Shown piece by piece: positions 31,448-39,862 of a stretch of DNA of 45,830 nt (its first letter is position 1; each line of letters opens with the position of its first letter). The notes beneath the pieces are model-generated. The model did not search any database and was not told the origin of the DNA. It saw only the letters and a program-made list of their open reading frames with translations. Source of the DNA: CAZGUH01 sp964529005. GTDB taxonomy: Bacteria > Actinomycetota > Acidimicrobiia > Acidimicrobiales > Ilumatobacteraceae. Position numbers and translations under genes: made by a program. The stretch is taken from NCBI GenBank assembly GCA_964529005.1, contig CAZGUH010000032.1, positions 1-45,830 of the forward strand. Direction: 5' to 3'.

Positions 31448-32286
31448 TGGACGACGTCACCGCCACCCTGCGCGGCGTCACGATCGGCGCCGGAACGAAC
31501 TACCGGTGGGCGACCTGGCCACGCGGGCTCGGCACACCACCGATCCGCGCCAACGACCTCGAGCGCCCCGGCCGCCACGGCGTCGTCGCCGGCGACGACC
31601 TGTACGGCGCCCGCACCATCACCTTCGAGATCGTGGTCCGCGCCGCCAACCGCGCGGACGGGGAGCGGCGCGGCCGCGAGCTCGCCGCAGCGTTCGCCCG
31701 CTCCAACGTCGACCTCCCGCTCGGACTGCGCATCGCAGGCGACCCCGCCGAGTACACGCTCTACGGCCGGCCCCGCGGCTGCGACCTCGCGATGTCGCGC
31801 CGCTTCCTCGGCGGCTACTCCGAGGCACGCTGCTCGTTCGTCGCCACCGACCCGATCATGTACGGGCCGATCACCACCATCGACATCGGGCTCACCCCCA
31901 GCGGCGGCGGGCTCGTGTTCCCCGCAACGTTCCCGGTCGTGTTCTCCGGCTCCGGCAACAGCGGGCTCGGCGCGTTCGACCACGTCGGCGCCGCCGACGT
32001 CGACCGCTGGGTCGCCACCATCACCGGACCCGTCACCAACCCACGCCTCGAGCACATCGAATCTGGCCGCTTCCTGCGCTTCATCGGCACGCTCGCCGCC
32101 AGCGAGAGCCTCGTCGTCGACGGCCACACCCGCAGCGTCATGCTGGGCGGCACGGCGTCGAGGGCGAACTGGATCGCAGCGGGGTCCCGATGGTTCGAGT
32201 TCACGCCCGGATCCAACTCGATCCGGTTCACCGCCGACACAGGATCCGGGGCCACGTCGATCGATGTCGCCCCCGGATGGGACTGA
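31447..32286 (+). CDS. Distal tail protein (Dit-like)
   Basis: A 279-residue protein after the tape measure, the usual place of Dit. The N-terminal half has the tube-like fold (RTITFEIVVRAANRADGERR, GRELAAAFAR) and the C-terminal half is beta-rich (VDRWVATITGPVTNPRLEHI, DGHTRSVMLGG). It forms the baseplate hub ring that carries the fibres. The ATG overlaps the tape-measure stop by one base. Confidence 0.78.
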   Translation: MDDVTATLRGVTIGAGTNYRWATWPRGLGTPPIRANDLERPGRHGVVAGDDLYGARTITFEIVVRAANRADGERRGRELAAAFARSNVDLPLGLRIAGDPAEYTLYGRPRGCDLAMSRRFLGGYSEARCSFVATDPIMYGPITTIDIGLTPSGGGLVFPATFPVVFSGSGNSGLGAFDHVGAADVDRWVATITGPVTNPRLEHIESGRFLRFIGTLAASESLVVDGHTRSVMLGGTASRANWIAAGSRWFEFTPGSNSIRFTADTGSGATSIDVAPGWD

Positions 32287-32296
32287 GGAGACCGCC

Positions 32297-33232
32297 ATGG
32301 AGCAGCCGCCCGGCATCATCAACGACGAGAACACCGACGCCAAGATCATCCGGCACCTCGCCCAGGCTCTGATCGGCGCGCCGATCACGTCGTTCGCCGG
32401 CGGCGCCGGAGCGGTCGGCATGGGCCATGGCATCTGCACCAGCGATGACCTCAAGGTCACACAGATGGACACGCCCGGCATGGGCGTGAAGGTCGCCGTC
32501 GGGCTCGCGCTGATCACTGGCACCGTCTCGGCCGAGCAGGGTCCGCACAGTGTGTACCACGAGGCGGACGAGGACGTGTCGCTCGCCGCGTCCGACCCCA
32601 CCAACGCGCGTGACGATCTGATCATCGCCCAGGTGCGCGACGACGACTACTCGGGCTCCGAACGCGATTGCCGGCTCACCGTCGTCACCGGCACCCCCGC
32701 GTCGTCGCCATCGGATCCATCACTCGCCGACTACCCGAACGCGCTCGTGTTGGCCCGCGTCCGCGTGGACGCCGGCGCGACCTCGATCACGAACGCCAAG
32801 ATCACCGACCTTCGCCCGCGCGCCCGCGGCAGCAACTGGAACGTCGCCTGGGGCGAGGTTGCGTACGCGCAGATCACATCCAACCCGTCGGGCGTCACCT
32901 CCGAGGCGGACGTCTCCGGGCTCTCGGTGACGTGGACCGCGATCGCAGGGCGCAAGTACCGCACGACGTTCTTCTGCGGCCGCTCGTCGGTGGACCAGAA
33001 CGCCCAGGCGGTGTTCCGCATCAGCGACGGCTCCAACACGCTCAAGCAGCAGTCGATCCAGAACGTGTCATCCGGCGTCATCTTCGAGACGTTCCTGTCG
33101 TTCCGCGAAACCGGCCTGTCGGGCTCCGTCACGCGCAAGATCCGAGCGTCGGCGTCCGCCGGGACCATGACGATCAACGCAGGCTCCACCTTCCCGGTGT
33201 TCATCCTCGTCGAGGACATCGGCCCCTCCTGA
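32297..33232 (+). CDS. Minor tail/baseplate protein
   Basis: A 311-residue protein with GAGG-type ribosome site GAGGAG (32285-32290). The first half (MGVKVAVGLALITGTVSAEQ, LADYPNALVLARVRV) matches the baseplate receptor-binding type seen in Gram-positive siphoviruses. The second half is beta-rich (ARIKYRTTFFCG-like) and ends TFPVFILVEDIGPS, suggesting a jelly-roll-like head domain. It may contact the host surface. The type is inferred from position and pattern. Confidence 0.65.
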   Translation: MEQPPGIINDENTDAKIIRHLAQALIGAPITSFAGGAGAVGMGHGICTSDDLKVTQMDTPGMGVKVAVGLALITGTVSAEQGPHSVYHEADEDVSLAASDPTNARDDLIIAQVRDDDYSGSERDCRLTVVTGTPASSPSDPSLADYPNALVLARVRVDAGATSITNAKITDLRPRARGSNWNVAWGEVAYAQITSNPSGVTSEADVSGLSVTWTAIAGRKYRTTFFCGRSSVDQNAQAVFRISDGSNTLKQQSIQNVSSGVIFETFLSFRETGLSGSVTRKIRASASAGTMTINAGSTFPVFILVEDIGPS

Positions 33233-34359
33233 TGGCCAACTACCGGTACCTCGCCCACGACCTCCGCACCGGCGCGTTCCTCGGCGAGCTCCCGCTCGGA
33301 AACGTCACATACACCGACGAGCTCAATGGCGCCGGATCTCTCAGCGGCGCGATCTTGGACCTCGGCGCCCGCACCAGCGACGGCACACGCCTCGCGCCCA
33401 CCTACCTCAACGCCACCACGCCGCGCCGCACCGCCGTGTGGGTCGAACGCAACGGCGCCCTCGTCCCCGCCTCTCCATACCTCATCTGGCGTCGCCAACA
33501 CCGCCGCTCCTCGCGCGTGCTGCAACTCCAGATGCAGTCGATGCTGTCGTTCCTTGCCCGCACCGACCCGCTCACCACCACCCTCGCCGTCGACGACGAC
33601 CAGCTGGACATCGTCCGCACACTCGTCGCCCACGCACAGAGCAAGCCCGGCGGCGACGTCGGCATCGAGGTCGGCGCCGAAACCTCCGGCGTCACCCGCA
33701 CCGGCACCTGGTGGAGCTACGAGCGACGCAACATCGGCAAGCTGATCGAGGATCTCGCCGCCCAGTCGGACGGCTTCGACTTCTCGGTCGATGCGAGCTA
33801 CGTCGACGACGTCCCGACCGCCACACTTCGCCTCTGGTACCCACGCAAGGGCCGCCGTCTGACTGGCAACGACATCGTCTTCCAGGATGGCAAGAACCTG
33901 CTCGACTGGACCCTCGACGAGGACGGCGCAGGCGCCGCCTCCACCGTCCACGCGCTCGGCCCGGGCAACGGCGACGACATGATGATCACCACCATCAGCC
34001 GCACCGACGTGATCGACGCCGGCTACCCGCTCACCTCGATCGTGAAGCCGATGAAGGACGCGGCGACGCGCGAGATCCTCCAATCCCGCGCCCGCGTCAT
34101 CGTCGACGACGTCGCCGACACCCCAACCACATGGGCGATCCAGGTCGACCCCAACGATCCCGACATCCCCTTCGGCGCATGGACCGTCGGCGACGACTGC
34201 CGCCTGCGCGTCGTCGACGACGATCGATTCCCCGCCGGCGTCGACGGCTCACCAGGCCTCGACATCGCACGACGCATCACCGCCCAATCCGTCACCGTCA
34301 ACGACAGCGGCGGTGAGACCGTGTGGCTCACGACAGGACCGATCCACGATGCCCGATGA
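33232..34359 (+). CDS. Tail hub/minor tail protein (Tal-like)
   Basis: A 375-residue protein with GEL-type baseplate hub features: YRYLAHDLRTGAFLGELPLG, NVTYTDELNGAGSLSGAILD, VWVERNGALVPASPYLIWRR and LIEDLAAQSDGFDFSVDASY. This pattern is found in actinophage minor tail proteins that resemble T4 gp27/Tal hubs. It overlaps its neighbours at both ends and would close the tail tip. Confidence 0.78.
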   Translation: MANYRYLAHDLRTGAFLGELPLGNVTYTDELNGAGSLSGAILDLGARTSDGTRLAPTYLNATTPRRTAVWVERNGALVPASPYLIWRRQHRRSSRVLQLQMQSMLSFLARTDPLTTTLAVDDDQLDIVRTLVAHAQSKPGGDVGIEVGAETSGVTRTGTWWSYERRNIGKLIEDLAAQSDGFDFSVDASYVDDVPTATLRLWYPRKGRRLTGNDIVFQDGKNLLDWTLDEDGAGAASTVHALGPGNGDDMMITTISRTDVIDAGYPLTSIVKPMKDAATREILQSRARVIVDDVADTPTTWAIQVDPNDPDIPFGAWTVGDDCRLRVVDDDRFPAGVDGSPGLDIARRITAQSVTVNDSGGETVWLTTGPIHDAR

Positions 34360-35131
34360 CCCCGCCCTGCTCCGCCTCCTCGACGACTTCACTCGGCAGC
34401 TCGCCGACCTCGATGCCCGACTGCGCGCCCTCGAATCGTCGCCGCAGACGCCGTACATGTCGCTCCGACAAGGCTTCATGCGCGTCCTGCCGGCGACATC
34501 CGGCGACGCTCCGAGCCTCGCGCTCGAATCGAATCTCGTTGGCGATCAAGCCGTCGCTCTGCGTATGTACGGCGGGGATGGAGAGCAGATCTTCGTCGTC
34601 TGCACCGATGTGAGCGGCAGCTATCCCGTCGTGCTGATCACCAACCCAGACGGCAACGCGAACGTGCTCAACATCGACTCGCGCGGCCTCGTCTTCCCGA
34701 TGTCCGTCGTCTCATGGGCGCGCCCCACGGCCGCCCCGCTGAACGCCAACGGCTACACCACCGTGGATTCGACCTCGTACACCGAGGTGCTCACCACCAT
34801 TCTGCCGGCGACCCACAACGCGGCGGCCGTAGGCCTGGTCTGGGCGACCCCGGACGGCTCAACGTCGATGGACGTCAAGATGACCGCCGAGGTTCACGGA
34901 TGGCTCCACGACGCCACCCCAAACGGCGAGCAGACGATCTGGGAGCAGACCGGGCTCTCGTCCGCCGGCTTCATCACCCGCACCGATCTCATCCCCGAAG
35001 CGGTGTGGACGCCGGCGCAAAGCGTGATCGGCAGCTCCTACCGCCTACGTGTCTACATCCGGCGAGCGAGCGGATCCGGCGCAGTCGGAATCCAGGCCAC
35101 GTTGCCGGTCGTCGCCGATCACGTCTCGTAG
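34349..35131 (+). CDS. Minor tail/tail fibre protein
   Basis: A 260-residue protein with an N-terminal coiled coil (LLRLLDDFTRQLADLDARLR ALE, about 7-30), a central repeat-like section (LALESNLVGDQAVALRMYGG) and a beta-rich C-terminal domain (VHGWLHDATPNGEQTIWEQT). A trimeric fibre attached to the hub is likely. The ATG at 34349 lies inside the last 11 bases of the previous gene. Confidence 0.65.
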   Translation: MPDDPALLRLLDDFTRQLADLDARLRALESSPQTPYMSLRQGFMRVLPATSGDAPSLALESNLVGDQAVALRMYGGDGEQIFVVCTDVSGSYPVVLITNPDGNANVLNIDSRGLVFPMSVVSWARPTAAPLNANGYTTVDSTSYTEVLTTILPATHNAAAVGLVWATPDGSTSMDVKMTAEVHGWLHDATPNGEQTIWEQTGLSSAGFITRTDLIPEAVWTPAQSVIGSSYRLRVYIRRASGSGAVGIQATLPVVADHVS

Positions 35132-35169
35132 TCCGGCGAGGTCAACAGCGCCGCCCACGATGAGCGGCG

Positions 35170-36003
35170 ATGCAGATCGTTCCTCGCGCTGAGATCGGCG
35201 TGCCCGACCCCGGCACGCGGGTGAAGATCGCGCCAGCACGCCGGTATCTGCTCGGCCATTACCCGGGCGTCAACGGCTACAACGACCCGGTGAAGGACTG
35301 GCAGTACGCGCGCAGCGTCGCCGCATTCGGCATCGCCAACGGCACCCCGTTCGAGTACAGCTACCTCGTCGGTCTCGGCGGCACGATCTTCGAGCAGGCC
35401 GGCGACCGGAAACCGGCGCACTGCCTGAACTTCAACGCCGATGCCATCGGCATCCTGCTCATGGCCGGCATCGGCGTCGCTCCCACCCGAGCGATGATCG
35501 ACGCCTTCCGCGAGCTCCGCGCCCACCTCGTCGACACCGGCGCGCTCCACCCCGATCACGACTGCGCGCCGCACTACAAGTACCGGTCGACCATCTGCCC
35601 CGGTCCGATGCTGTCGAGCACACCTGGTGCTGCGTGGAAGTCACCAACCGGTGAAGGCCGCCTCGGCTCGCTGATCCCCGACCTCCTCGAGCCGTGGGCG
35701 CCGCCGATCACCCCCACACCGCAAACCCCGACTGCCCCCGTCGATCCCCAGGAGGCCGAGATGGTCGTCGTGTTCAAACACCCATGGTTCCGCGACCGGT
35801 TCCAGGTGACCCCGAGCGTCGCGCCGCTGTCGCAGCAGGCGGCCGACGCGCTGGTGAAGGCCGGAGCGACCGTCGTCGAGGAGATCGACGACCTGCGCAT
35901 CGTCGCCTACGCCCGCATGTGCCGACTGCCGTGGCTCACCAACTCGGACGGCGCGCGGGTCGATCCCGACTGGTACGCGGACCAGGCCGCGAAGCGGGCT
36001 TGA
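35170..36003 (+). CDS. Endolysin, N-acetylmuramoyl-L-alanine amidase
   Basis: A 277-residue peptidoglycan amidase of the Amidase_2/PGRP-like family. Likely zinc ligands are the His in YLLGHYPG (about residue 30), the His in DCAPHYKYR and the Cys in STICPGP, with GGTIFEQAGDRKPAHCLNFN between them. A Pro/Thr linker (about 178-196) leads to an 80-residue C-terminal domain (VVVFKHPWFRDRFQVTPSVA) that probably binds the cell wall. It cuts the glycan-peptide bond at lysis. The following membrane genes supply export. Preceding 35132-35169 holds no gene. Confidence 0.85.
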   Translation: MQIVPRAEIGVPDPGTRVKIAPARRYLLGHYPGVNGYNDPVKDWQYARSVAAFGIANGTPFEYSYLVGLGGTIFEQAGDRKPAHCLNFNADAIGILLMAGIGVAPTRAMIDAFRELRAHLVDTGALHPDHDCAPHYKYRSTICPGPMLSSTPGAAWKSPTGEGRLGSLIPDLLEPWAPPITPTPQTPTAPVDPQEAEMVVVFKHPWFRDRFQVTPSVAPLSQQAADALVKAGATVVEEIDDLRIVAYARMCRLPWLTNSDGARVDPDWYADQAAKRA

Positions 36004-36036
36004 GCGTGTGGAGCACGGCGATGACGAGGTGTCACC

Positions 36037-36432
36037 GTGGTAGGCCGATCGAGCGGCTGGGACCAGATCGCCACCCGCTGGCTCTATCGGCTCTGCGGCG
36101 CGGCGATCCTCATCCGCTTCGCCCTGTACGCGCCCGAGAAGCTCACCGCGCTCTGGCTCTTCGGCGCGCTGGTGCTGCTTGGCTTCGGCGAATTCGTGCT
36201 GCGCGCCATGGCGATCTGGCGGGGGCGCGATGAAGGCCCGGATCCGAGCGTTCCGCGAGAAGGTCCGCGAGATCCTCGACCGCGAAGCGAAGGTCCGGGA
36301 CCTCGTGAAGGCGACCCTCCCTCTGTGGGTCTCCACCGTGCTCGGCGTCGTCGCCGCGATCGGCGGCTTCGCCTGGTACTTGGACCAGCGCGAAGCCGAC
36401 CAGTTCCAGGCATGTGTGCGTGGGCGCGGTGA
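36037..36432 (+). CDS. Membrane protein, probable lysis role, probably frameshifted end
   Basis: A GTG-started protein after GAGGTG (36025-36030) with two membrane helices (YRLCGAAILIRFALYAPEKL and TALWLFGALVLLGFGEFVLR). The frame runs on for 200 bases into the next gene as Arg/Pro-rich sequence with poor codon use, which looks non-coding. Adding one G to the run GGGGG (36221-36225) would instead end it at the TGA 36231-36233, an ATGA overlap with the next start. So the sequence probably lacks one G here, and the real protein would be about 65 residues. It is a holin or accessory lysis candidate. Confidence 0.55.
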   Translation: MVGRSSGWDQIATRWLYRLCGAAILIRFALYAPEKLTALWLFGALVLLGFGEFVLRAMAIWRGRDEGPDPSVPREGPRDPRPRSEGPGPREGDPPSVGLHRARRRRRDRRLRLVLGPARSRPVPGMCAWAR

Positions 36433-36541
36433 CATCGCCGAATTCGTCCACCGACTGATCGATCTCAACACCGAACCCGACCCAGACGGCGTGCTCGTGC
36501 TCGAGGAGCTGCTCGCCGACTTCGTCGCCGACTGCGCATAG
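36230..36541 (+). CDS. Single-pass membrane protein of the lysis region
   Basis: A 103-residue protein: charged helix (FREKVREILDREAKVRDLVK), one membrane helix (LPLWVSTVLGVVAAIGGFAW, about 28-48) and an acidic periplasm-facing or cytoplasmic domain ending in ADFVADCA. Located between the endolysin and the holin candidate, it may be a lysis accessory protein. Function not proven. Confidence 0.6.
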   Translation: MKARIRAFREKVREILDREAKVRDLVKATLPLWVSTVLGVVAAIGGFAWYLDQREADQFQACVRGRGDIAEFVHRLIDLNTEPDPDGVLVLEELLADFVADCA

Positions 36542-36550
36542 GAGACCCCC

Positions 36551-36724
36551 GTGAAGCGCATCCGCAAGTTCATCGTGGCGGTGGGCGCAGCATGCGCCGT
36601 CGCCGCCACCGCCCTCGAGGATGGCGACGTGACGACGCCCGAAGGGATCGTGATCGCGCTCGCCTTCCTCGGCGCGGCCGGCGTCTACCGCATCCCGAAC
36701 GAGCCACCCGCCAAGGAGGATTGA
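36551..36724 (+). CDS. Holin candidate
   Basis: A 57-residue protein started by GTG after GGAGA: basic start MKRIRKFIVAVGAACAVAAT, a turn LEDGDVTTPEGI, a second hydrophobic helix VIALAFLGAAGVY and a tail RIPNEPPAKED. Two short helices joined by a D/T-rich turn and ending GVYxxPN is a pattern I associate with actinophage holins. It would form the membrane holes that release the amidase. The neighbour at 36037 is the alternative holin. Confidence 0.65.
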   Translation: MKRIRKFIVAVGAACAVAATALEDGDVTTPEGIVIALAFLGAAGVYRIPNEPPAKED

Positions 36725-36727
36725 CCC

Positions 36728-37105
36728 ATGGGCAAGGCCACACCCGACGACGTCCTCGACGTGTTCCTCGACGAGATCGCCGAGGCCGACACGCTCTACA
36801 TCTGCTCCGCCGAGCCGGCCGACTTCGCCGGCATCGCCTCGGTCGCGCTCGCTGACGTGTCGCTCACACCCGGCGACGGCAACGGCGACTTCACCATCGC
36901 CGACGACACCAGCGGCCGGAAGCTGACCATCGCGGCCCAGAACGGCATCACCGTCGACACCTCCGGTGATGCCACCCACCGCGTGCTCGCCGACGTCGCC
37001 AACGAGAAGCTCAAGCAGGTCACCACCTGCACGAGCCAGACGCTCACCGCCGGCAACACCGCGAACGTCCCCGCCCACAAGGTGTCGATCGCCGACCCGA
37101 CCTGA
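36728..37105 (+). CDS. Conserved phage structural-region protein
   Basis: A 125-residue protein: DVLDVFLDEIAEADTLYICS, AEPADFAGIASVALADVSL, DTSGRKLTIAAQNGITVDTS and VTTCTSQTLTAGNTANVPAH. This pattern, with ADTLYICSAEPADFAGI at the front and a beta-sandwich-like end, recurs in prophages of several phyla in the fibre neighbourhood. The function is not known to me. It may be a fibre or decoration component. A good AAGGAGG (36713-36719) precedes it. Confidence 0.65.
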   Translation: MGKATPDDVLDVFLDEIAEADTLYICSAEPADFAGIASVALADVSLTPGDGNGDFTIADDTSGRKLTIAAQNGITVDTSGDATHRVLADVANEKLKQVTTCTSQTLTAGNTANVPAHKVSIADPT

Positions 37106-37113
37106 GGAGCGCC

Positions 37114-37362
37114 ATGCTGCCCACCTTCTTCCACACCCACGCGCCCGCCTTCGAGGGCACGCACGCGCACGAGATCGGCGGCTCCACCGTCGAGCACACC
37201 CACGTGGTCACCCGCCGCGGCGCCGACGGCCCCGGCATCGAAGTCGTCGAAGTGTTCGGCGCCCGCTACAAGCGCCCCAAGACGCCGCCCGCGGCGAACG
37301 CCGAGAGTGTCACGCTCGACGTCCACGACGTCGTCACGGGCCACCACGTCGACACCGCCTGA
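37114..37362 (+). CDS. Small His-rich protein
   Basis: An 82-residue protein with HTHAPAFEGTHAHEIGG, VEHTHVVTRRG and VTGHHVDTA, i.e. H-x-H motifs like those of the large fibre encoded next. It may form a short metal-binding spike or fibre-linked protein. ACCTGAGGAG (37101-37110) gives the ribosome site. Confidence 0.5.
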   Translation: MLPTFFHTHAPAFEGTHAHEIGGSTVEHTHVVTRRGADGPGIEVVEVFGARYKRPKTPPAANAESVTLDVHDVVTGHHVDTA

Positions 37363-37420
37363 TCCGTGCGCGTCGCCCTCGTCCCCCTGGGTCCAGGCCG
37401 AGGGCCCGCGCGGCATCAAG

Positions 37421-39418
37421 GTGTGGCGACCGGACGTTGACGAGCCGATGGCCGCGATCGACCTGCGCGGCCAAGGCATCGACGCCGCGATCGTCGTCCT
37501 CCCGCGACGCGAGACGGCGCTGCCCAAGGGTTTCATCGATCTCGGCGACGACCCGGCCGCCCGGCTCGGCGCGCGACGCACCGCGCTCGGCTCGCGGCTC
37601 GGTCTGACCCTCTCGTCGACCGACACGCTCGGCACGGCGCTGCTCCAACGGATGAGCGGCCAGCTGCGGCCTGTGCGGCAGCCGGACGGACGTGAGCGCT
37701 ACCAGATCGTGTGCGCCGGTCACGTGCTGGCCGACGCCCCCACGATTCACGGTGGCGCGACCGACGACTTCGACTACCCAAACGGCGGCCTCGAGGCGGT
37801 CTCCGGCGGAGCCTGGAGCTCCGGCGGACTGGACGGCACCGTCAACGTGGTCGGTCACGAGGTCGTGTTCCTCGACGGCTTCGAATGGCGGGCCGTCATC
37901 CGCAACCTGAACCTCGGCTCACCCGATCACTTCTCCCGCGGCCGATGCCGATACAACGCCGCCTCGAGCGACTTCTCACTCGGGCCGATCGTCCGCAACC
38001 AGACCGGCGTCGGCGGTGAGCCGTTCAGCGGCTCGAAGTACGTGAGTTTCGTGGACAACCAGAACGGCGCCGGCGTGTACGCGGTCGCGTCCAGTTCGCC
38101 GTCGTTGATCCTCCAGGACGACGCCAGCTTCGACGACGACTCCATCGTCGAGCTCGGCGCGAACGGCTCCACCATCGCGCTCGACCGCGACAGCGTCGAG
38201 CTGCTGTCGACCACCAACACCGCCGTCTCAACCGGCAACTACGCCGGGTTCTTCATGCAGCGCTTCAACGGCGGCGGCACGACCAACATCTGGTTCTCCG
38301 CGTGGGTCGGCGCTCTGTTCAGCGCTCCAGCAACCGACCTCGCGCCCGCCGACGCCGGCCACGCCCACGGCGCCGAGTCGCCGACCCTCACGCAGGTCCA
38401 CATCATCGTCGTCGCCGACGCCGGTCACGCCCACGCAGTCGACAGCCCGACGCTGACCCAGCTCCACGAGCTCGCCCCGGCCGACACCGGCCACGCCCAG
38501 AAGGCCGACGCCCCGACACTCGCGCAGCTGCACGAGCTCGCCCCGGCGGACGGCGCGCACGCCCAGACGGCCGACGCCCTCGCGCTCACCCAGCTGCACC
38601 AGCTCGCCGCCGCCGACACCACCCACGCCACAGCGGCCGACGACGCCGAGGTGGACGTCGGAGCGATCGACCTCGAGCCCGCCGACGCAACCCACGACCA
38701 CACCACCGAAGCCCCCACGCTCGCCCAGATGCACGTCGTCGCCGTCGACGATGCCGGCCACCAGCACACCGCCGACTCCATCGTCCTCGCCCAAGCGCAC
38801 ACGCTCGCCGTCGCCGATGCCGCCCACGCCCAGCCGGCCGACGCGGTCGTCCTCGCTCAGACGCACACCATCGCCATCGACGACGTCATGCACGTCCACC
38901 TCGCCGACGCGCCAACGTTCGCGCAGACCCACACGCTCGCGGTCGCCGACACCACTCACGGCCACGCCGCCGAGGCGATCTCGCTGTCGTCCGCCGGCGA
39001 CATCGTCGTCGACGACACCACCCACGGCCACGGCGCCGACTCGCCGGCGCTGGCGCAGCTGCATCAGCTCGCTGTCGCCGACGCTGCGCATGCCCACCAC
39101 GCCGATGTCGCCGGCATGGTCCAGGCCCACGTCCTCGTCGTCGCCGACGCCGGCCACGCCCACGGCGCCGAGTTCGTCGCGCTCGAGCACATCCACATCG
39201 TCGTCGTCGCCGACGCCGCCCACGCCCACCCGTCCGACACGCCGACGATCACGCAGCTGCACCTTCTCTCGATCGATGACGCCGATCACGCCCAGCTCGC
39301 CGACATCGTCGCCATGACCGCCTCGGTCGCCGCAGCAATGGCCTCCACCGGACGCGTCACCGCCACCGTCACGATCGGCGCTGTCAGCGGCCCCACATCC
39401 ACGAGGACATCACCATGA
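37421..39418 (+). CDS. Long tail fibre with His-rich 22-residue repeats
   Basis: A 665-residue protein from the GTG at 37421 (ATG 37448 is also possible). Residues about 100-300 form a beta-rich, probably lectin-like domain (YPNGGLEAVSGGAWSSGGLD, RCRYNAASSDFSLG). From 38336 to 39328 there are fifteen near-perfect 22-residue repeats (one of 23), consensus xLAVADAxHAHxADxPTLxQxH. Each has H-x-H or H-x-Q and an end His. H-x-H rows in trimeric phage fibres bind metal ions along the axis (known from T4 gp37). The true start may lie at GTG 37366 with a one-base frameshift (see finding at 37383). It overlaps the next gene by ATGA. Confidence 0.75.
   Translation: MWRPDVDEPMAAIDLRGQGIDAAIVVLPRRETALPKGFIDLGDDPAARLGARRTALGSRLGLTLSSTDTLGTALLQRMSGQLRPVRQPDGRERYQIVCAGHVLADAPTIHGGATDDFDYPNGGLEAVSGGAWSSGGLDGTVNVVGHEVVFLDGFEWRAVIRNLNLGSPDHFSRGRCRYNAASSDFSLGPIVRNQTGVGGEPFSGSKYVSFVDNQNGAGVYAVASSSPSLILQDDASFDDDSIVELGANGSTIALDRDSVELLSTTNTAVSTGNYAGFFMQRFNGGGTTNIWFSAWVGALFSAPATDLAPADAGHAHGAESPTLTQVHIIVVADAGHAHAVDSPTLTQLHELAPADTGHAQKADAPTLAQLHELAPADGAHAQTADALALTQLHQLAAADTTHATAADDAEVDVGAIDLEPADATHDHTTEAPTLAQMHVVAVDDAGHQHTADSIVLAQAHTLAVADAAHAQPADAVVLAQTHTIAIDDVMHVHLADAPTFAQTHTLAVADTTHGHAAEAISLSSAGDIVVDDTTHGHGADSPALAQLHQLAVADAAHAHHADVAGMVQAHVLVVADAGHAHGAEFVALEHIHIVVVADAAHAHPSDTPTITQLHLLSIDDADHAQLADIVAMTASVAAAMASTGRVTATVTIGAVSGPTSTRTSP
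38336..39328 (+). repeat. Fifteen 66-bp coding repeats in the fibre gene
   Basis: The repeats are tandem, in frame and code for 22 residues each. The DNA units are diverged (codon-level drift), so they are old and not subject to recent homogenisation. One unit (about residue 5 of the array) is degenerate (DDAEVDVGAI). Such arrays can change copy number by recombination and alter fibre length. Confidence 0.85.
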
Positions 39419-39717
39419 CCGTCGAGCACCTGCCGAACCGTCGCCTCCGCATCTCCCACACGCATACCCGCGCCGACGGCGAGTCGACGACGATCGAGGA
39501 CGTCCAGGCGGTCGCGCAGATCATGGACCCCGACGGAGCCGTCGACCAGCTCGAGGTGACCCACACCATCGACGGCGACACGGTCACCACCGTCGCCCAT
39601 TGGGACATCTCCGCCGACGCCAAGCCGTGGTCATACTGGTATGGCGTCACCGTCGACGGAGACCTCAAGGCATCGGCCACCGAGGAGATCGTCGTGAGGG
39701 AGTGGCCCTTCGCCTGA
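39415..39717 (+). CDS. Last prophage gene, probable fibre-associated protein
   Basis: A 100-residue beta-rich protein (LRISHTHTRADGESTTIEDV, GDTVTTVAHWDISADAKPWS, YWYGVTVDGDLKASATEEIV), ATGA-overlapped with the fibre gene. It resembles small beta-sandwich proteins of tail-fibre clusters, a chaperone or a tip protein. It is the last gene before attR. Confidence 0.6.
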   Translation: MTVEHLPNRRLRISHTHTRADGESTTIEDVQAVAQIMDPDGAVDQLEVTHTIDGDTVTTVAHWDISADAKPWSYWYGVTVDGDLKASATEEIVVREWPFA

Positions 39718-39818
39718 CGTGGAACGCCGTGGAACGCGGGCCAGCGAACACAGCTAAATTGCCGACTCGCCAGCGACATCAGCGCTGGTCGAGGGACACG
39801 GCAAAGCCTCTGGACACC

Positions 39819-39862
39819 TTGACACGGTGGAGGTCTCCGGTTCGAGTCCGGCTACGCCCACC
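39819..39862 (+). other. attR: 3' half of a tRNA-Val(GAC)-like gene
   Basis: The segment reads as tRNA from the anticodon loop TTGACAC (39819-39825, anticodon GAC) through GGTGG, AGGTC, the T-arm with TTCGAGT (39841-39847) to TACGCCC and ACC (39860-39862). The upstream part (39783-39818) does not match a D-arm and acceptor 5' strand, so no full tRNA is present. A tRNA 3' half at the junction of phage and host genes is the standard sign of the right attachment site of a tyrosine-recombinase prophage. The rest of 39718-39952 has no gene. The intact tRNA should be at attL, left of the window. T49/C65 of the T stem would not pair. Confidence 0.75.

Noticed and set aside
35694..36233. Open frame of 179 residues across the endolysin end
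   Set aside because: Arg/Pro-rich shadow of the amidase C-terminal domain.
38336..39328. CRISPR-like or satellite array
   Set aside because: The 66-bp units are contiguous, diverged and in frame; there are no spacers. They code for the fibre repeats.
39783..39862. Complete tRNA gene
   Set aside because: The 5' acceptor strand and D-arm are absent; only the 3' half matches, so it is called attR.
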